Below are positions 59,601-64,000 of a stretch of 64,000 nt of DNA, one piece after another. The stretch lies in assembly GCA_934047225.1 (NCBI GenBank), contig OW203986.1, positions 24,245,221-24,309,220 of the forward strand, written 5' to 3'. The stretch is from Ypsolopha sequella. Taxonomy: Eukaryota; Arthropoda; Insecta; Lepidoptera; Ypsolophidae. The position numbers and the translations under genes are program-made. Under the pieces are notes generated by a model. That model was not told the DNA's origin. It ran no database searches and was given only the letters and a program-made list of their open reading frames with translations. How positions within the stretch are numbered: position 1 is the first letter of the stretch; every line of letters starts with the position of its first letter.

Positions 59601-60862
59601 TTTAAACAAATCGAGAATTAAAATAACTGAAATAAAATATCTTAAAGTTGTTTGTCCAAATTCCATTGATGATTAAGTAAATAGTTACAATTGGAAGGAT
59701 TGGTATAATATCGTCGCCATGGTGCCTTGGCTTGGATCAGCCACCACAACCAGGTCGTTTGAACCTTTGTGGCTGGTGTCAAATATCAAGACTAATACGT
59801 ACTAAACCAAACCACAGTTATACAGTACCAAGATATTGAATAAAAAATATTATATTAAAGAAACTATCTCTCGCAAACAACTATTAATATTGTAAAAGTA
59901 CACTTGTGCTCAATTGTTACACGATTTAAATGTAAGTATAAACTTAATCGTATTATTATGTTATATTATGACTTTATGACATGTTGGCGTTACCCACGGT
60001 CAAGATCACAAATGCGATAACATAATGTAATTTATCTGTTGAACAAACTTCTGGTGGATATAGGTATTATACATTTATTTATGTACATTTGGTATGAATT
60101 AATTGATTCTTGTTTTCTCAATAGTCTTGCTCCGCTGATGCCAGATGGTATCTCGTATCTTAAATAACTCATAATCAAGGTAGGTAGATAATGTAAATCC
60201 ATACTTCATTATGGGTACTTTATCAGCAAAAAAGCGATTCAAGTTGTACCTACACAGCCGTTTTAAATAAACTGAAGATGACGTTGATATTGCTTAGCTT
60301 ATAGTAGTGTCAACAGTGATAATACGAGGCGCGACATGCATGTCATTTAGCGACCAAAATAAAGTCAAGGTTGACTAGCTAAACGGGAATAAACAAAAAA
60401 AATTGTTAATGATTTTTAAAATATGTAGGAATAATTCTAAGAATATTTGATCACGTTTAACTTTTAGGGATTAATTTTTATATAATCAAAAAATACTCCG
60501 ATGTTTAGAGGGTAGATTGACCTAAAGTACCTAGTGTGTGAGCGTTTGACTCACAGAACATTAAATGTTCTGAGGTTTGACTAAAGCTAAATATTTTACG
60601 ATATTTTAAGCGTGATATTAATTCCATAGAGAAATTTCAAAACCCACAGGAAAGAAAAAAATCGTAGCCACTTGATATTTTAGTGAATACGAACGATAAC
60701 CTTTGCTTGCTCCAACTTAGATGAATGGCCATTTATTATTTCCCATTTAAAAATAATATTAATACATCGGTAGTATTTTTACTAAAGGTACACAAATTTA
60801 AAACATATTTATATGTATCTTAAATCTCTTTCAGGTTGGTGAAAGTTGTACTTACTTGACAT
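42929..60862 (-). CDS. GYG: Glycogenin (self-glucosylating starter of glycogen), nine coding exons
   Basis: Glycogenin (GT8 family) glucosylates itself from UDP-glucose and hands the primed chain to glycogen synthase in the cytosol. Coding exons on the minus strand: 60862-60856, 57645-57510, 57423-57249, 55528-55366, 51858-51732, 49549-49378, 47502-46516, 46013-45218 and 43458-42929. All borders are GT/AG and all phases join, giving about 1030 residues. The protein starts [20 protein letters not shown]. Visible sites are the DxD motif (Asp102, Asp104), NSG at 133-135, GGDQG with Asp163, FYSYLPA with Tyr195 as the expected glucose-bearing residue, and HFIG with His212 and Lys218; these equal the human glycogenin-1 numbers. 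Residues beyond about 261 form a long non-catalytic tail with the synthase-binding motif [14 protein letters not shown] near 624-637. Human glycogenin-1 is about 350 residues, so the tail is greatly expanded. Exon joins are by eye; catalytic identity is very sure, the last exon less so. Confidence 0.96.
44380..44570 (+). mobile_element. LINE 3' end remnant
   Basis: Across one frameshift the plus strand reads [20 protein letters not shown] then [20 protein letters not shown]. This is the usual tail of a LINE reverse-transcriptase protein (GHILR...I-E-G-K...R-P-R...Y). It runs directly into the ATG microsatellite. It lies in the intron between glycogenin exons 8 and 9. Confidence 0.5.
44569..44662. 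repeat. (ATG)n microsatellite
   Basis: About 31 uninterrupted ATG/GAT units, followed by a few GAA and GAT units. The poly-Met and poly-Ile frames through it are not genes. Such runs often form the tail of LINE copies. Confidence 0.95.
45218..46013 (-). CDS. GYG: Glycogenin coding exon 8, synthase-binding motif and Pro-rich repeat
   Basis: The exon starts after atatttcag and encodes residues 590-855. [14 protein letters not shown] near 624-637 is the conserved C-terminal motif that binds glycogen synthase. It is followed by about seven copies of a PPPK(E/Q)PT heptad and then a Pro, Ala and Val-rich low-complexity region. The exon can end at a good donor (AAAA|GTGAGT, last base 45218). If unspliced, only Ser-Glu and a TAG stop (45210-45212) follow. 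Both ends are plausible isoforms. Confidence 0.9.
46292..46432. repeat. Dispersed repeat unit with inverted end
   Basis: aaatttctatgtttgaacac and gatttatccatcgcaag match 10672-10762. The right half (ttctatactgcaatgataaa) is an imperfect inverted copy of the left. It lies in the intron between glycogenin exons 7 and 8. Confidence 0.65.
46516..47502 (-). CDS. GYG: Glycogenin coding exon 7, large His-rich tail exon
   Basis: This 987-base exon (residues 261-589, phase 0 at both ends) is open throughout. It starts [20 protein letters not shown] and contains a run of about 110 residues (roughly 365-475) extremely rich in His, Gln and Asn. A basic patch ([12 protein letters not shown]) follows, then a Pro and acidic stretch ending EDALEVQ. 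The borders are ccggtag and CAA|GTAAGT. No enzyme motif is seen, and the tail is probably a flexible linker. The His-rich run could bind metal, but that is only inference. The plus-strand frame covering part of it is a shadow. Confidence 0.88.
48412..48742. mobile_element. TIR element, hAT-like
   Basis: The ends are ATGGGCGTAGCCA / TGGCTACGCCCAT, and inner gccccaccctg blocks occur at both ends (48449, 48710). It is non-coding, no clear target duplication was found, and it lies in the intron between glycogenin exons 6 and 7. Confidence 0.65.
48888..48966. repeat. Hairpin repeat
   Basis: cattgggacacgagtgcttatt pairs imperfectly with actgcacgagtgtcccaatg. Confidence 0.6.
49378..49549 (-). CDS. 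GYG: Glycogenin coding exon 6, end of catalytic domain
   Basis: The exon encodes residues 203-260, beginning [17 protein letters not shown]. His212, Gly215 and Lys218 are the usual metal and diphosphate contacts. The exon ends in [20 protein letters not shown], where the catalytic domain closes. The acceptor is ttttttcag and the donor is ATG|GTGAGT (phase 0). Confidence 0.95.
49573..49790. repeat. Palindromic MITE with tRNA-like centre
   Basis: The arms acaaatttaaaagcacaaat / atttgtgcttttaaattcgt surround a centre, ctcgggccaggatttgaacc...ggttcctggcccgag, which resembles an antisense tRNA T-arm. It sits 24 bases upstream of the exon 6 acceptor region (minus sense). Confidence 0.65.
49981..50595. 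mobile_element. 615-bp TIR element
   Basis: The ends atacggggtgtttggggcat / atgccccaaacatcctgtat extend inward for about 150 bases with mismatches, including aaactattaaactttgcact. It is non-coding and lies in the intron between glycogenin exons 5 and 6. Confidence 0.75.
50632..50794. mobile_element. Fold-back MITE (family A), copy 3, inverted
   Basis: Opposite orientation to 18260 and 30719, with full-length arms. Confidence 0.82.
51004..51560 (-). mobile_element. RTE-like LINE 3' end
   Basis: The minus strand reads [20 protein letters not shown] then [20 protein letters not shown] and EDIRQRSKV, the standard C-terminal region of RTE/BovB-like reverse transcriptases in insects. The 3' end reads ggaggcctatgtccagcagt followed by a (gatg)n tail at 51015-51004. 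It is broken by stops. Confidence 0.75.
51732..51858 (-). CDS. GYG: Glycogenin coding exon 5 with acceptor tyrosine
   Basis: The exon encodes residues 161-203. It holds GGDQGLLN (Asp163 is needed for glucose transfer) and [10 protein letters not shown]. Tyr195 aligns with the human self-glucosylation site and Tyr197 is also present. The acceptor is gtctccag and the donor is ACA|GTAAGT (phase 2). Confidence 0.96.
52090..52281 (-). other. Uncharacterised 63-codon frame in the intron between glycogenin exons 4 and 5
   Basis: The frame reads [20 protein letters not shown], then [20 protein letters not shown] and a C-terminal [10 protein letters not shown]. The composition is more protein-like than that of neighbouring chance frames, and an AG precedes the ATG. 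It does not fit the glycogenin exon phase. It could be a fragment of a mobile-element gene. Confidence 0.25.
52629..52926 (+). mobile_element. GGCCAAGTGCGAGTC-type repeat, copy 5 (short form)
   Basis: Starts aaaaccggcaaagtgcgagt and ends tacggaaccctaaaaa. It has the typical tatgggagcccccttaaata and gagatacagcctggtgacag blocks and a (gacg/gaca)n tract. Confidence 0.82.
53061..53626. mobile_element. Fold-back MITE (family A), copy 4, split
   Basis: The left part is 53061-53106 and the right part 53527-53626; together they rebuild the same hairpin as the other copies. A TTAA-flanked insert lies between them. Confidence 0.8.
53107..53522. mobile_element. TTAA-flanked element inside the family A MITE
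   Basis: The ends are GGTGATATACCGTG and CACGGTATAGCCCC with TTAA on both sides (53103-53106, 53523-53526). Its inside resembles 28160-28440. It is non-coding. Confidence 0.8.
54068..54317. repeat. Palindromic MITE
   Basis: tattcaaaatggttcttatg / ataagaactattttgaagtt and caacctttggtctgtaagca / ctgcatatagaccaaaggtt are inverted arms. Confidence 0.7.
55366..55528 (-). CDS. GYG: Glycogenin coding exon 4
   Basis: The exon encodes residues 107-161 and includes [20 protein letters not shown], a near-invariant glycogenin segment that lines the sugar pocket. The acceptor is attacag and the donor is GATG|GTGAGA (phase 1). Confidence 0.96.
56261..56363. repeat. Small palindromic repeat
   Basis: tatctcgcgatgcgcaatat / gtcgcgtattgcgagata and gaattctct / aagaattca pair around a gatcgtttg centre. 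It lies in the intron between glycogenin exons 3 and 4. Confidence 0.65.
57249..57423 (-). CDS. GYG: Glycogenin coding exon 3 with DxD metal site
   Basis: The exon encodes residues 48-106 and ends in FLDADTL. Asp102 and Asp104 are the Mn2+ and UDP-binding pair of GT8 enzymes. The [13 protein letters not shown] stretch before it is characteristic of glycogenins. The acceptor is cccag and the donor is TTA|GTAAGT (phase 0). Confidence 0.96.
57510..57645 (-). CDS. GYG: Glycogenin coding exon 2
   Basis: The exon encodes residues 3-48, the first Rossmann strand with the UDP-glucose-binding [15 protein letters not shown] segment. The acceptor is ttctacag and the donor is AG|GTAAAT (phase 2). It matches the family end to end with no gaps. 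Confidence 0.95.
58990..59073. repeat. Two-copy tandem repeat
   Basis: cacgttaacaatg...ttt(g/t)catacactttttcygcccgc occurs twice about 45 bases apart. It lies in the intron between glycogenin exons 1 and 2. Confidence 0.65.
60856..60862 (-). CDS. GYG: Glycogenin coding exon 1 (start codon)
   Basis: This seven-base coding piece (ATG TCA A) is followed by a perfect donor, GTAAGT. Joined to exon 2 it gives Met-Ser-Asn-Arg-Ala-Trp-Val. The start is chosen because it puts the DxD aspartates and Tyr195 at exactly the positions known in human glycogenin-1. The upstream leader, to about 61.06 kb, has no competing in-frame ATG in this join, but a short upstream frame begins at an ATG near 60985. Confidence 0.85.
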
Positions 60863-61070
60863 TTTGTAGCCGGTTATCTCCTTTATCTTGACAGTTACCA
60901 CTACCGGAATCACGACCGACACGCTCTACGCGCAACACAACCAAGTGCTCGAAGCGTGCGCGACCGACCGAGAACCCCTCACCAACATCGAGCGAGCTCA
61001 CGATCACTTACGAATCACGAAACGATTCACCGACCAACGCAACACATACACACACGTTCAACTTTGTCAG
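60863..61070 (-). other. Glycogenin 5' leader
   Basis: GC-richer sequence directly upstream of the glycogenin ATG, ending ACCGGCTACAAA before ATG. It contains an upstream ATG followed by a short reading frame that stops before the main start. The transcription start cannot be placed from sequence alone. Confidence 0.5.
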
Positions 61071-61625
61071 TGTGTATTGTAAATCATCCATGATAATGCG
61101 TTGCACTTATTTATTAGGAAATATTATCTTAATATTTTACTTATTTTTACAAAAAAATATATTTCTATTTGTAATATTCGAGTAAGTACTTAGTTACAAA
61201 AATAAGTGATATTTTGATCAAACATTTTTTTTTTCATGTGGCAACATATTCAGTGAGTCTGTTGCTGGTCATACTAGAAATCAGCTGATCTTCAAAACGA
61301 TCGATAGATGTCGGTGGGTGTCGCTTTATTTTCGATGCCGTGTATATAGAATAACGGTATCCGTAGTAAAGACACCCGCTGTCACCCAAATTCACCCAAT
61401 GCGCTATTTCCCTTCATAGCTCGCGGTCTCTTTTGATGTTATATTATTTTGTGAGTAAGCTCGGGTCGATGAAGGATTTTATCGCCGCATATAATGGACC
61501 AGTATCTTCGTGAATTATTTTGAGACCAATTCGGCCAAACATGTGAAATTTGTAAATAAGCGAAATGGCAAAAAAATATATAAATCCAGTTTAATGCGTT
61601 TGTTTTTGGAGTTTCGGTGGAAACG
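61071..61625. promoter_or_regulatory. Divergent promoter region between glycogenin and the plus-strand gene
   Basis: The first coding exons of glycogenin (minus) and the 61626 gene (plus) point away from each other, with about 760 bases between their ATGs. The middle is AT-rich and flanked by GC-richer leader sequence. A shared promoter is inferred from the layout. No firm TATA box or initiator could be assigned. Confidence 0.5.
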
Positions 61626-61794
61626 ATGGCTAACTCACCAACAAGTATAGAGACGCAAATAGACAGTTTCTTAGAGCAGTTTAAAAGAAGTGCTTCAAAA
61701 GCTATGGAAGAGCGAATGGACTGGCCTGAGAGTCCTACTCCTGGAGTCGTTGTGAAGTCCAGAAGTAGCTGCTTTGCACTGGACTCTGCTACTG
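61626..61794 (+). CDS. First coding exon of an unrecognised gene
   Basis: The exon has an ATG in good context (aaacgATGG) and reads 56 codons to a perfect donor, ACTG|GTAAGT (phase 1). The peptide starts MANSPTSIETQIDSFLEQFK and continues with a helical, charged stretch (RSASKAMEERMDW), then PESPTPGVVVKSR. There is no signal peptide and no membrane segment. I do not recognise the family. The N-terminal part could be a short amphipathic helix or coiled coil. No further exon was found before the end of the window, so intron 1 is longer than 2.2 kb. Its divergence from glycogenin suggests a shared promoter. It is probably a true gene because codon use, start context and donor all agree. Confidence 0.7.
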
Positions 61795-62506
61795 GTAAGT
61801 AGGTTTATGATGAATGATACATACAATTTCAGAAATTAAGAGAACACTTAATTTTTGGGATTCATAAAGAATTCGTTTCTTGCATAAAACTTTGTTAGTT
61901 TATATGAAATTGTATTAATTTTCTATTTTTAACATTAAAAAAAATGTTTCTTCTTTTGTTTATATCGTAACTACCTACATACTTTTAAAAATACCTAACA
62001 TTATACAGTATTTTTTTTTCAAAATGACGTTTAAGTTATCATGATTATTACCCTAATTCACTTAGTTACTTTATAAATGTATATACAAAAACTCGAAAAC
62101 TACATCAACTCATTGAATCGTATTTAGAATACTATAAATAAGTAACACAAAACAAAAGACAAACATATTTTATTTACAAACATTATACCTATTAGTACAT
62201 CTATTTATTGAAGTAGGTGACTGATTCGCTGCACATCAATCAACAACAAATTTCACTACAATTTGACAGATAAAGACACTCGTTATGCAATACTGTTTTA
62301 TAAATATTCATGTATTGTTTTTTAATAAAAACAGATTTATAGCTTTTTAATTCCACAAGTAATATTCAATAGCCCCTACAAGAAAAAAATATAAAGTAGT
62401 CGTGTAAAAATAGGGACAATAACATTGCCGGAAATGTAATACGGATGTTGGATGGAAGTCATTTGGGTCCCAATTTTATGAATATACCATAAGTACATCA
62501 TTCATT

Positions 62507-63140
62507 CATACAGTCATAGTCACATGTATTATCCTCATTGGGTCATATTATTTTATAATTATTATAGCTGTGAATGTAAAAGTCCGAATAGTGATAAATC
62601 TTAGGTTTGAGTTGCTAATCTTTTAATAAGGCTAGAGGTATACCTATTATTCCCACATTATGTTTCGTGTAGTAAAATGAAAATAGGAAAACTGTTTCCA
62701 ATAAATGTCACTGTCACCTATTTTAATTTTGACATATAATTGAAATATATATATTTTAATATGTATACCTATTTACTATGTACATTTTAATATGTATACC
62801 ACTCAAAGTGAATGTCCAAATGGGCAAGAGGAATTATTTTCCCACAAAAAATTCAAAAACGTATTTTCAGTTTTTCAGTTATCAATCCTACATTTGCATG
62901 CATTCTTATTTGCTCTGAAAGTTTTTCGAACATCATAGTAAGGGTTAAGATATGCCGACAGTTAAAGTAGGTTTTAGAAATAAAATAAGGTTCATAAAAC
63001 AAATATTCATAAATTCACAGTCACATGTGTTATCCTCATTGAGTCATATTATTTTATAACTATACCTAGCTGTTATTGTAAAAGTCAGAATATATAGTGA
63101 TATCTATGATCGAATATGAATCTTAGGTTTGAATTGCGGC
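62507..63140. repeat. Direct repeat pair in intron 1 of the 61626 gene
   Basis: 62507-62625 and 63013-63140 share gtcacatgt, ttatcctcattg, gtcatattattttataa and aatcttaggtttga in the same order and orientation. Confidence 0.65.
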
Positions 63141-63228
63141 CGACATACGTTAGTATTTTTTCGGGTTTTTACCATTTGAATTTGGCACATACTAAGATTT
63201 AAAGTAGATTTTAGAAATAAAATAAAAA

Positions 63229-63840
63229 CTTGGTACAGTGCGCGCCAATCTTTTAGTCGCCTCTGAAGCTAGCCCCAAGAATCGACGCATTAGCCGTTTT
63301 ACGGTGTCAGGGGGACGTTACAGGAGCGAGGGCGCGGAGCACACCCGCCTGCGTGCCGCACCACACCCCCCGCTCGCCGTTCGGCAGGTGTCAACACTAC
63401 GCGTTAGTGTTAGTGCTATGTCCGTACACTATCTCAGTGCTACACACGCGCGCATTGCATGAAAAGTACGTTCGTGGAAAAAAATCTATGATTCGTTAAG
63501 TTAATCGTTGAATCTGTTTGTGTTGCCTTTATTTGTTGTTTTGTTGATTTAGTTTGTTAAAGTTTATTGTTGTTGTTATGCTTCGCGGTCGTTATAGCGT
63601 TTTAAGGCGACAATGTAGGAAAATGGTGTTTATATTAATTTGTTTTAATTAAACAGTTAAGATTGCACTAAAATAATAAATATATATTAAATAGGTAGGT
63701 ACAACCAGTACACCTTCCCACTTATAGTAAACATTCAATAATCAACCGTTCATATTATTGTTTCCTTGACTGTATCTGCGCAAGCTTGCACTCGTAACTC
63801 AATCAGAGGCGACTAAAAGATTGGCGCGCACTATACAAGG
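63229..63840. mobile_element. 612-bp TIR element with GC-rich left half
   Basis: The ends tgcgcgccaatcttttagtc / gactaaaagattggcgcgca continue inward as gcctctga/tcagaggc. The left half (63300-63460) is unusually GC-rich and the right half AT-rich. The ends resemble those of the inner modules at 30462 and 33691. Confidence 0.72.
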
Positions 63841-64000
63841 TAAGGGTTTATAATAGGTGCGTGTGACAACGAGCGTAGTGAGGAGGACTTAGGTCGAACG
63901 TTTTAGGTTGCTTGTGATCATAAATTTTAGGAGCGAAACTTAAATAATTAGACTGCGATGTCCATAACCATTCAATCAACAACAAAGTTCCATGTTATTT

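Overview
The window is nuclear DNA of an animal, most likely a moth or butterfly. The evidence is AT-rich DNA, genes split by long introns with GT/AG borders, and many repeats of types common in Lepidoptera: a family bounded by GGCCAAGTGCGAGTC and TAGGGTTCCGTA, tRNA-derived SINEs, Helitron ends with CTAGT, and an RTE-like LINE tail. No bacterial-style genes, rRNA, CRISPR array or convincing tRNA gene is present. Most open reading frames are chance or shadow frames.

Three host genes can be supported. (1) Glycogenin on the minus strand, 60862 down to 42929, rebuilt here in nine coding exons that join in phase. The catalytic part keeps the residue numbers known from human glycogenin-1 (Asp102/Asp104, Asp163, Tyr195, His212, Lys218). 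It is followed by a long lineage-type tail: His-rich, then the glycogen-synthase-binding motif, then a Pro-rich repeat, then an acidic and finally a Lys-rich end. (2) The first coding exon of a minus-strand gene at 33987-33897. It encodes a signal peptide and the first strand of what looks like a WIF domain, best matched by Ryk/Derailed receptors. Its remaining exons are not seen, so 1-33.9 kb is probably its first intron or intergenic DNA. (3) The first coding exon of an unrecognised plus-strand gene at 61626-61794, divergent from glycogenin across about 0.5 kb.

Layout: 1-6.9 kb holds repeats and nested inserts. 6.9-16.5 kb is relatively repeat-poor with no gene found. 16.5-33.9 kb is dense with transposons: hAT-type elements with 8-bp target duplications, TTAA-flanked elements, CTAGGG-ended elements with 6-bp duplications, fold-back MITEs and SINEs. 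33.9-34.5 kb is the Ryk-like first exon and 5' leader. 34.8-39.9 kb is a LINE remnant followed by a broken Helitron, which is itself broken by a RAG1/Transib-like transposon and also contains a broken zinc-ribbon ORF. 39.9-42.5 kb is mixed repeats. 42.9-60.9 kb is glycogenin with repeat-filled introns. 61-64 kb is the divergent promoter, the start of gene 3 and its first intron.

The best leads are: a 3.6-kb TTAA-flanked element with long inverted arms, carrying a decayed FEN1/XPG-like nuclease with a Cys-rich end; the RAG1-like transposon inside the Helitron; an intronless two-zinc-ribbon ORF; a TIR element flanked by perfect 28-bp direct repeats; and a glycogenin donor site overlapping a stop codon, which would let splicing choose between two C termini. 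All calls are by eye, without database searches.
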